Positions 31,595 to 40,490 of a stretch of 64,000 nucleotides of DNA are shown in pieces. The stretch is from NCBI GenBank assembly GCA_024638645.1, contig JAHEJX010000002.1:22573-86572 (forward strand). Direction: 5' to 3'. The stretch comes from Actinomycetes bacterium. GTDB taxonomy: Bacteria > Actinomycetota > Acidimicrobiia > Spongiisociales > UBA5794. Numbering within the stretch: position 1 is the first letter of the stretch; every line of letters begins with the position of its first letter. Under the pieces are notes generated by a model that worked only from the letters and a program-made list of their open reading frames with translations, searched no databases and was not told where the DNA came from. The position numbers and the translations under genes were made by a program.

Positions 31595-33883
31595 ATGCGC
31601 CGAACCATCACTTTTCTAGCCGCCGCCCTGACGATGCTGATGGGCCCGGCAGCCTTAGCCCAGCAGACCAACTTCGATTGCGGTGAATACCGCGGCGTCG
31701 TTTGCGCAGGGTTCTTCACCGACTCAGCCGACATAGTGGACGACGATCAGCGGATCGAGGACGCAGTCGACCGGGTGGTGACCAGGTATGGCAATCAGAT
31801 CGCCGTGGTGACGGTGGCCGACAGTTCCCCGGAGAGCCCAGCCGACTTCGCGGACAACCTCGGCAACGACTGGGGAGTCGGCGGGCCCGATCAGGACGGC
31901 ATCGTGGTGCTCGTCGACATTGCCAATCGACGCACCGAGGTTCGGACAGGTCAAGGGCTATCGATCAACGCCAGCCGGATCGCCGGCGCCGGCGACTCGT
32001 TCTTCGGGGTTGGCGATTTCGAAGGTGGCTTGGTCGCCATCATCGGGAGCATTCAGACGGCATTGGAGGACGAAGAAGCAGGCATCACGGGGTCCGCAGG
32101 CAATGCCGACACCGACGACTCGGGTGACCGGAGCTATCTGGGGCTGATCCTCGCTGCCGGTGCCATTGCTGGTGGCGGGTTCCTAATCAACCGCAACCGC
32201 CAGAAGCGCAAGGACGAAAGGCTCGCCGTGCGCATCCAGCTCGTCGACGATCAGCTGCGACGGCTCGACGTGCCCGGCCACGAGTTGCCGCAACTGGCGG
32301 AGTACACGATTGCCCCACAACAAGGCAGGGGCGACATCTCGACGGCAGATGCCGTCGCTGCGCTGCGCGATTTGGAGGTAGGCAAGGCACCGTCGGATGA
32401 TTCGATTCCTCCCCTCCAGATTGCCGGTTTGGTTGCCGTGATCGATCGACAAAGGCTCCTTGCCGAGACGGCAATCCCGCTGGAGCTCGCCGCATCCGAC
32501 GAACGCGACATCCTGGAAAATGCTGTACAGAACGCAGCCCGACGCGCACAGGATCGCGAGATCTCAGATGAAGCCTTCGAGGTCAATCTGCAAGAGGTGA
32601 AGCGCCTTGTGGAGTCGCTGCGGCCACATCGAGTCGCCGCCGATCGTCGTCGCTTCGGGATTGCAATGGCGGACCGGTCGGTAGCGACAGGTCACGGAGC
32701 AGCGACACTGACTGAATCTGCCGACCGGTTTCTGGAGGCGGCGCCGGCGTTCGACGGCAGCCTCCCCCTCGCCACCAGTCTCGAAGAGTTCGCCGACATC
32801 TACAGCGTGGCGGCAATGAAGACCGACCGGATGGCAGAGCTGATGGACCGTTTGCCCGACACGACCGCCCGTGTTGCCGTGGCCGCAGCACTCGCCGACG
32901 TGAGTGACGACCTCGATGCATCCGTCGAGGAGTACGAGGCCCTCCGCCACAAGCTGGAACGTGAGGGAACGGCACTCGCCGCCGACGGGCTGGACGTCCC
33001 AGCCATCGCTGCGCTCCTCCTGATGAACCACGACGAGACCAACGCAGGCGAGTTCATCGAGGCGTACAACGCAAACCGCCAACGCGGCCTCGACCCCGGC
33101 GAAGCAGTCGAATTGGCGCTAGCTGGGCTGCGCCATCCCAGCGACATCAAGCTGGTGCGAGCCGAGGCCACCCGTCTTGGACTACCCGTTTCGATCACAA
33201 CCGCGCTGCTGCGACGGCGTGATGACGGTCCGGACGTGTACCAGGGACTCCTGCGCGAGCTCGCTAGTGAAGGCGTCGAGGGCGACACCCGGCGGACCGT
33301 TGCTGGAATCCTCGCCGTTTCCCTCGAACCGTCACAGGCCGTCGTTCGTTGGCTCGAGGCCCGCAAAGCGCTCGCCGACCTGGGCCTCCAGGGGGCTTAC
33401 GCAGATGTGGCTGCCGCCTTTGGAGCCTCGGACCACCGCGGCCCCCGCAAGTTTGCTCTGGCATACGCGGCCCAACGGCAAGCGCTGGCTCGCAGCGATA
33501 TCGAGGGCGGCGACCGGTTCGCGCCCGAACTTGCGCACGACGGCACATCGCGCCAGACGGACAGCTGGACCCGAAGTCGTATCCCTCCGGGCCTCTATGA
33601 CTTCGATCCGTTCACGCTGCTTTATTACCACTGGGTCATAACCCGCGGCCATCACGGCTCGTTTGGCTGGGAACCGATCTACAGAGACCAGAGCTGGGCC
33701 GGAGACCGTAACTCGTGGTGGGGCGGCGGATTCAGCGGCTGGGGTGGTGGCGGCGGCTTCGGCGGATCAGCCGGTGGATCCGGCGGCGGATCCAATTGGG
33801 GCGGGAGTTGGGGCGGCGGAGGATTTGGGGGCTGGAGCGGCGGCGGCGGATTCAGTGGGGGCGGCGGCGGTTCTGGCTGGTGA
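31595..33883 (+). CDS. TPM-domain protein with TM segment and Gly-rich C-terminus
   Basis: Signal peptide MRRTITFLAAALTMLMGPAALAQ; DRVVTRYGNQIAVVTVADSSPES...VGGPDQDGIVVLVDIANRRTEVRTGQGL is TPM-like; Trp/Gly-rich tail. Start at 31595 rather than 31154. Confidence 0.85.
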   Translation: MRRTITFLAAALTMLMGPAALAQQTNFDCGEYRGVVCAGFFTDSADIVDDDQRIEDAVDRVVTRYGNQIAVVTVADSSPESPADFADNLGNDWGVGGPDQDGIVVLVDIANRRTEVRTGQGLSINASRIAGAGDSFFGVGDFEGGLVAIIGSIQTALEDEEAGITGSAGNADTDDSGDRSYLGLILAAGAIAGGGFLINRNRQKRKDERLAVRIQLVDDQLRRLDVPGHELPQLAEYTIAPQQGRGDISTADAVAALRDLEVGKAPSDDSIPPLQIAGLVAVIDRQRLLAETAIPLELAASDERDILENAVQNAARRAQDREISDEAFEVNLQEVKRLVESLRPHRVAADRRRFGIAMADRSVATGHGAATLTESADRFLEAAPAFDGSLPLATSLEEFADIYSVAAMKTDRMAELMDRLPDTTARVAVAAALADVSDDLDASVEEYEALRHKLEREGTALAADGLDVPAIAALLLMNHDETNAGEFIEAYNANRQRGLDPGEAVELALAGLRHPSDIKLVRAEATRLGLPVSITTALLRRRDDGPDVYQGLLRELASEGVEGDTRRTVAGILAVSLEPSQAVVRWLEARKALADLGLQGAYADVAAAFGASDHRGPRKFALAYAAQRQALARSDIEGGDRFAPELAHDGTSRQTDSWTRSRIPPGLYDFDPFTLLYYHWVITRGHHGSFGWEPIYRDQSWAGDRNSWWGGGFSGWGGGGGFGGSAGGSGGGSNWGGSWGGGGFGGWSGGGGFSGGGGGSGW

Positions 33884-34695
33884 GCGACGCCGTGCGTCGT
33901 ATCGACTCATCATCCAACTCGAAGGTCAAAGCCTGGCGAGCGCTCCACCAACGCAGAGGACGCGACGAATCGCAAATGTGCATAGTCGAGGGCGCGAGGG
34001 AGCTAGGAAGGGCTCTAGGTGCCGGACAGCATGTGGAAAGTGTCCTCGTCGGCGACTCCCCGGCTCCTTCCATCAGCGAGCTGGCTTCGGTTGCACAGCT
34101 AGGCGGCGCCGGCGTATTCGAATTGAGCGAGGCAGCATTCGCCAAAGTCTCGCTGCGGCGACATCCCGCCGACATCATCGGCATCGTCGAAGTGCCGGGC
34201 AGTTCGGTGCAAGCCATGACCGCACAGTCGCCGGCTCTGGTCCTAGTCGCCGACGCAATCGAGAAGCCGGGCAACCTCGGCGCCATGATCCGCTCCGCCG
34301 ACGGTGCAGGCGCCGACGCCGTGATCGCGTCCGACTTGGCGACCGACCTCGGCAATCCGAACATCATTCGCGCCTCGCAAGGCGCCGTCTTCGGGTTCCC
34401 TTGCGGTACCGGATCGGCGCCAGAGGTCACGGACTGGCTCGACGCGAACGGAATCACTCCCCTGGTTGCCACAGACGAGGCCGGCGAGGCGTTCTGGGAT
34501 GCCGACCTCACCGGACCGACGGCAATCGTCATTGGCAGCGAGGACGGCGGCGTCTCCCGGCACTGGCGCACCCACGGGTCTGTGTCGATCCCGATGCACG
34601 GTATGAGCGACAGCCTCAACGCCAGTGTCGCGGCGGCGCTCATTCTCTATGAAGCAAGGCGTCAGCGCCGGTCCGGCGCTGACGGTATCCGGTAG
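33880..34695 (+). CDS. SpoU/TrmH-family RNA 2'-O-methyltransferase
   Basis: VLVADAIEKPGNLGAMIRSADGAGADAVIAS, AIVIGSEDGGVSRHW, IPMHGMSDSLNASVAAALILYEARRQR; GTG start overlapping TPM stop. Confidence 0.92.
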   Translation: MSDAVRRIDSSSNSKVKAWRALHQRRGRDESQMCIVEGARELGRALGAGQHVESVLVGDSPAPSISELASVAQLGGAGVFELSEAAFAKVSLRRHPADIIGIVEVPGSSVQAMTAQSPALVLVADAIEKPGNLGAMIRSADGAGADAVIASDLATDLGNPNIIRASQGAVFGFPCGTGSAPEVTDWLDANGITPLVATDEAGEAFWDADLTGPTAIVIGSEDGGVSRHWRTHGSVSIPMHGMSDSLNASVAAALILYEARRQRRSGADGIR

Positions 34696-34777
34696 TCAAT
34701 AGGCAGCGGTATCGCGGTATCGGTAACCGAGTAGGGAACATTCGCTACCGGCTGCAGTAGCTACCTCCTATCCTTGA

Positions 34778-34793
34778 TCGAACATATGTTCGA
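34778..34793. promoter_or_regulatory. LexA/SOS box (TCGAAC-N4-GTTCGA)
   Basis: TCGAACATATGTTCGA, perfect palindrome matching the Gram-positive/actinobacterial LexA consensus. Confidence 0.85.
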
Positions 34794-34836
34794 TGCTACG
34801 TTACTTGGCTTACAACGACGAAGGGCCAACTTCCCA

Positions 34837-36465
34837 ATGCTCGGCCAGCGGAGCTTCGACGAACTCGGCACACCTCTCTTCGACGTGACGTTCGTTGTGC
34901 TCGATCTGGAGACAACCGGGGCGACTCCCAAATCTTGCGAGATCACTGAGATTGGTGCGGTGAAGTATCGGGCTGGAGAGCTACTCGGCACGTTCCAGAC
35001 ACTTGTGAATCCAGGAGCACCAATCCCGCCAACCATAACTGTGTTGACGGGCATCACTCAGGCCATGGTCGTCGACGCGCCCAAAGTCGAGGAAGCTCTC
35101 CCCTCGCTCCTCGAGTTCATTGGCGGCGCAGTCATCGTCGGGCACAACATCCGCTTCGACATGTCATTCCTGAACGCCGCAGCGCAGCGGCTCGGATATG
35201 GGCGCCTACCCAACCGAACGTCCGACACGGTGGCGTTGGCACGACGTCTTGTCCGCACCGAGGTTCGCAACCTGCGCTTGTCGAGCCTGGCGCGACATTT
35301 CCGTTCCCCGACCAAGCCGAACCACCGCGCCCTCGAGGACGCCAGGGCGACCGCGCACGTCTTCTTTCAACTCCTCGAGCGCGCCGGCGGTGTCGGGGCA
35401 ACCTACCTCGAAGACTTGTTGCGTTTGCCGACGGCCAAAGGACAGCCGCACTACGACAAGATCAACCTGACCGACCGCCTGCCCCGGCGGCCGGGCGTGT
35501 ACCTCTTCCACGACCTCGACGACAACGTCATCTATGTGGGGAAGGCCAAGAACCTGCGAGAGCGAGTCCGTTCTTACTTCTACGGCGACAAACGCCGCAA
35601 TGTCACCACCATGCTCCGCAATCTGGCGAGAGTCGATCATCGCGTCTGCCCAACCGAGCTCGAAGCAGAGATCACCGAACTGCGCCTCATCCACGCCATG
35701 GCACCTCGCTACAACCGCAAGTCGCGACCCCCAAAGACCACCCATTGGCTAAAGCTGACCAAAGACCGTTACCCCCGCCTTTCGATTGTGCGCGCCTACA
35801 AAGAAGACGGGGCTGCGTACCTGGGGCCATTCCGGTCAAAGCGCCATGCCGAAACAGTCATGACCGCGATCTGGGATGCAGTGCCCATTCGGCGTTGCAC
35901 CAACTCCAGGAAGGGCCGGAGCGTCGCCTGTAACTACTCCCAGCTCGGACTTGCCATGTGTCCATGCGACGGCGACATCGACGAATCTGCGTACACCGAG
36001 GTAGTACGGACGGTGCGCAACGGCATTGCGACCGATCCGGAGCTGCTCCTTGCTCCACTGGTGGAGCGCATGAGGGAGCGGGCGACCCAGGAGCGGTTCG
36101 AGGAGGCGGCTGCGGCCCGCGACCGTTATCAGGCCCTTGCCGGGGCACTCGAGCGAAGACGCAACTGGCAGACGCTCCAGGCGGCGGGCCGACTGTGGGC
36201 CGAGGCCCCGAATGGTGACGGTGCGTTTGTCGACCAGGGTCGTCTCGTCTCGACATGGCTCGGCGGCGACCGCCCTCCGCTCTTCAACGTGAGCGGTCGC
36301 AACGAGTTGGATCCGACGCAGGTACCAACCTCAGTCGCCCTCCAGGAGGAGGCCCATCTCATCTGGCGATGGCTGACCCGAACCGGCGTGCGCGTCATGG
36401 ACTCGCGTGCCCCCCTGGTGTCGCCGTCCAATCCGGTGCCCAAGCTGGAGGCATTGGCGGGCTGA
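34837..36465 (+). CDS. DnaQ-like DEDDh exonuclease fused to a UvrC-type GIY-YIG nuclease domain
   Basis: VVLDLETTGATPKSCEITEIGAVKY...VGHNIRFDMSFLN (exonuclease), RPGVYLFHDLDDNVIYVGKAKNLRERVRSYF (GIY-YIG). Start set at ATG 34837 because the track TTG at 34774 lies across the SOS box. Confidence 0.92.
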   Translation: MLGQRSFDELGTPLFDVTFVVLDLETTGATPKSCEITEIGAVKYRAGELLGTFQTLVNPGAPIPPTITVLTGITQAMVVDAPKVEEALPSLLEFIGGAVIVGHNIRFDMSFLNAAAQRLGYGRLPNRTSDTVALARRLVRTEVRNLRLSSLARHFRSPTKPNHRALEDARATAHVFFQLLERAGGVGATYLEDLLRLPTAKGQPHYDKINLTDRLPRRPGVYLFHDLDDNVIYVGKAKNLRERVRSYFYGDKRRNVTTMLRNLARVDHRVCPTELEAEITELRLIHAMAPRYNRKSRPPKTTHWLKLTKDRYPRLSIVRAYKEDGAAYLGPFRSKRHAETVMTAIWDAVPIRRCTNSRKGRSVACNYSQLGLAMCPCDGDIDESAYTEVVRTVRNGIATDPELLLAPLVERMRERATQERFEEAAAARDRYQALAGALERRRNWQTLQAAGRLWAEAPNGDGAFVDQGRLVSTWLGGDRPPLFNVSGRNELDPTQVPTSVALQEEAHLIWRWLTRTGVRVMDSRAPLVSPSNPVPKLEALAG

Positions 36466-36499
36466 TCGCAGGTTGGTGGCCCCAGCTAGCCTCACCGGC

Positions 36500-38500
36500 A
36501 TGAAGTTCATCGTGCGTCACGGATCCGATCCGCAGGCCAGGGCCGACAAGGCCCTCCTCGCCGCCATGGGACTGCCGGGCGGCGGGATCATCAGAATCGG
36601 CCGCACCCACGCCATCGTCGTGCCCGGCGACGTCGCCACTACGAACACGATCGCAGTAGGAGATCGTGTTCGTAACAACGCCGGACTCGGAATCGGCGAC
36701 TCAGTCGACGTTAAGCGAGCCATCCTGCCCGAGGCGAAGAGGGTGGTCGTCGGCGGCAGTGACGTCGAGCTCGACGCCAGACACCTCGCACGCTCCCTGC
36801 AGGGAAACCCTGTCACAGAAGGCGACATGATCCGCGTTCGCACCTCATACGGCGCAGACAAGGATCCCCAGGAAGTCGAGCTGCGGGTGCTCGAAGTCGA
36901 ACCGGACGGAGCCGGCGTGTTCGGCGGCGCCACGGTGGCTCACGAGGAGGGCGAAGAGCCGCCTGAGGTCATCACCCACCCGGCCGGGCAACCCGGTGGC
37001 GAAACACCTTCGACCGCCGCAGCTTTGTTGGCGGGCCTCGACACGGAGCTCGAAACCCTGACCGGCTGGCTATCGCTGCTGACAAGCCCGGATGACCTGG
37101 CGGGAGCATGGAACCTGCCCAAAGTCGCAGGAGTCCTCCTGGCGGGGCCGACGGGCAGCGGCAAGTCGGAACTGGTGGCGGCTGCGGCTGACAAGGCGCG
37201 GGCCGACGTCATCGAGATCTCGCTGGAGCTCGTGTTCAAGCCGGACAAACTGCTGGAGCGCCTCGAAAAGGCAGTCACGTCCACAGTGGGACCGGCCGTG
37301 ATCTTCGTCGATCGCCTCGATGCAGTTGCCGGTGACGACGCCATGTTTCGCAACCAGGTCACTGCGATTCTGCGCTGGTTTCTCGACGCGGTCGCAGACA
37401 AGCCGAGGGTGGCAACAGTGCTCGCCATCACTTCGGTGGGCAAGCTATCGCCCACAGTCAGCGGGTCCGCCCTGTTGCCGAGGACGTTGACGATCCCTCC
37501 GCCAGATCTCGAGCGTCGAACCAAGCTGTTCGCGGCGGCCCTGGCATCGGTACCGAGCAAACAAATCGACTTCGCGCGTCTCGCTTCGAGAACTGCCGGG
37601 TTCTCCGGCGCCGACATCATTGCGGCCGTCGTTCACGCCTCAGCCCTGATTGCCGGCTCGGGGGAAGAGGTCACTGACGAGCTCCTAGATCGCGCCATAC
37701 AAGACACGACTCCCTCTCTGGGAACGGCGTCGCTCGGCGAGCTACCGACATATGGCTTCGAGCGGGTTGCCAACCTGGAAGAAGTGAAGCAGCGTCTGAC
37801 AGAAGCTGTCATCTGGCAGATGGAGGAGCCTGAACGCTTCACCCGGCTCGGTATCGAACCTCCCAGGGGCCTTCTGCTCTATGGGCCGCCCGGAACCGGA
37901 AAGACCTTCGTCACCCGAGCACTCGCTCATGAGTCTGGTGCCGCATTCTTCACCATCAAAGGAGCCGAGCTGCTCGACAAGTACGTTGGCGAGTCGGAGC
38001 GAGCGGTTCGGGAAGTCTTCGCCAGGGCCCGTGCCGTGGCGCCTGCGATCCTCTTTTTCGACGAAGTCGATGCTCTGGCGCCGACGCGCGGAAACTCGTC
38101 CAACTCAGTGACTGACTCGGTCGTTGCGGCCTTGCTCACGGAGATGGACGGCGTCTCCGATCGCGGCGACGTCTTTGTCATCGGAGCTACCAACCGGCGT
38201 GACCTCGTGGACGCCGCCCTGCTACGCCCGGGCCGCCTCGAAACGCATCTTTACCTGGGCCTTCCCGAGCTGGAGTCGCGCCGAGCCTTCTTCGGAATCC
38301 AGGACATACCGTTCTCTGATGATGTCGACGTCGAGCACTACATCGCGTCCACCGACGGCCTGTCGTTCGCAGAGATGAGCGGGATGTTGCGCGAGGCCGC
38401 CCTCCAGGCACTACGGCGCGACCAGACGGCGATCGAGGTGACGAGAGGCGACATGGACTTTGCACTCGGCCGCTACCAGAACGAGCCAGAAGTCAACTAG
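36500..38500 (+). CDS. Cdc48-like tandem AAA ATPase (Cpa-like)
   Basis: Cdc48-N-like beta domain, D1 GPTGSGKS, D2 GPPGTGKT with FFDEVDAL and ATNRRDLVDAALLRPGR. Start ATG 36500. Confidence 0.88.
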   Translation: MKFIVRHGSDPQARADKALLAAMGLPGGGIIRIGRTHAIVVPGDVATTNTIAVGDRVRNNAGLGIGDSVDVKRAILPEAKRVVVGGSDVELDARHLARSLQGNPVTEGDMIRVRTSYGADKDPQEVELRVLEVEPDGAGVFGGATVAHEEGEEPPEVITHPAGQPGGETPSTAAALLAGLDTELETLTGWLSLLTSPDDLAGAWNLPKVAGVLLAGPTGSGKSELVAAAADKARADVIEISLELVFKPDKLLERLEKAVTSTVGPAVIFVDRLDAVAGDDAMFRNQVTAILRWFLDAVADKPRVATVLAITSVGKLSPTVSGSALLPRTLTIPPPDLERRTKLFAAALASVPSKQIDFARLASRTAGFSGADIIAAVVHASALIAGSGEEVTDELLDRAIQDTTPSLGTASLGELPTYGFERVANLEEVKQRLTEAVIWQMEEPERFTRLGIEPPRGLLLYGPPGTGKTFVTRALAHESGAAFFTIKGAELLDKYVGESERAVREVFARARAVAPAILFFDEVDALAPTRGNSSNSVTDSVVAALLTEMDGVSDRGDVFVIGATNRRDLVDAALLRPGRLETHLYLGLPELESRRAFFGIQDIPFSDDVDVEHYIASTDGLSFAEMSGMLREAALQALRRDQTAIEVTRGDMDFALGRYQNEPEVN

Positions 38501-39204
38501 CCCGTAGCCGCAATAGCTTCGGCCACGCTGAAGCGGCCCTCATAGATAGCACGCCCGACGATCGCCCCCGCCAGTCCCAGATCGCGGACCGCGATTAGGT
38601 CATCGAGTGAGCTGATGCCGCCGGAGGCGATCACTGCCAAGCCTGCGTCACTCACCGAAGCAAGCAAGGCGAGGTCAGGGCCGGTCAACATGCCGTCTCG
38701 AGCAATTGCGGTCACAAGCGCCTGCCCGATGCCGCTGGCGACCAGGCCGGCGACGACTTCCTCCAACGGTTGGCCTTCGTCGAGCCAACCGGCACCGCGA
38801 GCACGACCGTCTGCGACGTCGACCGCAGCGACGAGCCTGGCAGCCCCGACCAGATCGACCATGGCCGCCAATTCGGCCGCATCCCAGACTGCTGCGGTGC
38901 CCACGACGGCTCGAGCCGCCCCGTCTCCGATGGCTTCGGCCACCGCGATTGCCGTCCGTAGCCCTCCCCCGGTCTGAAATGGAACCCCCGAGGACCCGAG
39001 GCGCCGCCGCAACTCTCTATTCGGCTCGCCTCGGCGCGCCCCGTCGAGGTCGACGATATGGAGAAGCGTTGCACCCGCTGCCACAAACTCTTCTGCGACG
39101 GCGATCGGGTCATCGCCGTAGACCGTTACGGCGTCGTACTCGCCTCGCTCCAGGCGCACCACCTTGCCGTCAAGCACGTCGATTGCGGGTAGTAGCTGGA
39201 ACAT
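38497..39204 (-). CDS. hisA: HisA/PriA phosphoribosyl isomerase
   Basis: LLPAIDVLDGKVVRLERGEYD..., HIVDLDGAR, VIASGGISSLDDL, GAIVGRAIYEGRF. Confidence 0.94.
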   Translation of the reverse strand: MFQLLPAIDVLDGKVVRLERGEYDAVTVYGDDPIAVAEEFVAAGATLLHIVDLDGARRGEPNRELRRRLGSSGVPFQTGGGLRTAIAVAEAIGDGAARAVVGTAAVWDAAELAAMVDLVGAARLVAAVDVADGRARGAGWLDEGQPLEEVVAGLVASGIGQALVTAIARDGMLTGPDLALLASVSDAGLAVIASGGISSLDDLIAVRDLGLAGAIVGRAIYEGRFSVAEAIAATG

Positions 39205-39245
39205 TTGAGGTTGCGCTTCTTCCTGGTGTGGGATATGTTGCTGTT

Positions 39246-39273
39246 TCTGTGTTTTAGCATGTTAAAACACAGA
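39246..39273. promoter_or_regulatory. 28-bp palindromic operator candidate between hisA and yerC-like gene
   Basis: TCTGTGTTTTA-GCATGT-TAAAACACAGA: perfect 11-bp arms, 4 of 6 central bases also symmetric. Confidence 0.8.
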
Positions 39274-39299
39274 TACGCACAAACAACCGGGAAACCACG

Positions 39300-39632
39300 A
39301 TGACAACAGCCGCCAACCCAGACAATTGGCGCAGCGAGGAAACGGCGCAACTCTTCGAAGCCATCCTCTCGCTGCCGACCCAGGACGAAGCAGCGGCGTT
39401 CTTTCGCGATCTCTGCACCAGGCGCGAGCTCGAAGAAATGAGCCGTCGCTGGCAAGTAGTGCTAATGCTGGCAGAGGGAACTCCATACCGACGGATCGCC
39501 TCCACAACCGGAGCATCGACGGCAACGGTCACCCGCATCAACCAATGGCTGCGTCATGGACGTGGCGGCTATGTGGCGGCGCTCGAGCGGCTGGGGCTTG
39601 GTACCAACGAGCTGAGCGAGGAATCAAGATGA
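39300..39632 (+). CDS. TrpR-like protein, YerC/YecD family
   Basis: AAAFFRDLCTRRELEEMSRRWQVVLMLAEGTPYRRIASTTGASTATVTRINQWL. Confidence 0.9.
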   Translation: MTTAANPDNWRSEETAQLFEAILSLPTQDEAAAFFRDLCTRRELEEMSRRWQVVLMLAEGTPYRRIASTTGASTATVTRINQWLRHGRGGYVAALERLGLGTNELSEESR

Positions 39633-40480
39633 ATCCGATGAGGTTTGCCGTGCCCAAGAAGGGCCGGCTCGAAGAACCGTCGACACGTCTGCTCCAGCAG
39701 GCAGGATTCCAGTACGAACGCGGAGAACGGACGCTCGCCGTGCCTGTCCGCGGACGCAACGTGGAACTTCTCCTCGTGAGAGCCGACGACATCTGCGAAT
39801 TGGTGACGGACGGCGTGGCCGACCTGGGCATAACCGGCTTCGATCTGGTTGCAGAGAGTGGCGCCAACATCGAGGTGCTCGCTGAGCTCGGGTTCGGTCA
39901 GTGCCGGTTGACGGCGGCCGTCCCCAACGCCAGCGATATCGCTGCTATCGAGGACCTCGCCGGCATGAGGGTTGCCACCTCCCACCCGAGGGTTACCGGC
40001 GAGTTCTTCGCTGAGAAGGACATCTCCATACAAACTGTGCCGCTGCGAGGTTCCATCGAAGTTGCTCCCAAGCTCGACGTCGCAGACGCCATCGTCGACC
40101 TGGTGTCGAGCGGATCCACGATGATGCTCAACGGACTTCGCCCGGTTGCCGACGTCCTGTCGAGCCAGGCCGTCTTGGTGCGAGATCGCGCTGCCGAGCA
40201 GATGGACGAGGTCGATGCGGCGGTCACTCTGATTGCTTCGGTCGTCGCCGCCAGGCGCCGCAAATATATTCTGATGAACGCACCGCAATCGGCGGTTGGC
40301 GAGATCAGAGACCTGATTCCAGGTTTCGACGCACCATCAGTCGTTCCGCTCGCTGATCCCACCATGGTGGCCATCCACAGCGTCGTCGACGTCGACGCCG
40401 TCTGGGACGTCATCCCCCAACTGCAGGCGGCGGGAGCCTCCGGGATCCTCGTCCTTCCCATCGAACAGCTCTTGCTCTAG
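39629..40480 (+). CDS. hisG: ATP phosphoribosyltransferase (long form)
   Basis: MRFAVPKKGRLEEPSTRLLQQAGFQYE..., DAIVDLVSSGSTMMLNGLRPV; C-terminal ACT-like regulatory domain; ATGA overlap with yerC-like gene. Confidence 0.95.
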   Translation: MNPMRFAVPKKGRLEEPSTRLLQQAGFQYERGERTLAVPVRGRNVELLLVRADDICELVTDGVADLGITGFDLVAESGANIEVLAELGFGQCRLTAAVPNASDIAAIEDLAGMRVATSHPRVTGEFFAEKDISIQTVPLRGSIEVAPKLDVADAIVDLVSSGSTMMLNGLRPVADVLSSQAVLVRDRAAEQMDEVDAAVTLIASVVAARRRKYILMNAPQSAVGEIRDLIPGFDAPSVVPLADPTMVAIHSVVDVDAVWDVIPQLQAAGASGILVLPIEQLLL

Positions 40481-40490
40481 GAAACGCCTC

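Noticed and set aside
36940-37620. 226-aa antisense ORF within the Cpa-like gene
   Set aside because: Ser/Arg/Ala-rich shadow ORF without domain motifs.
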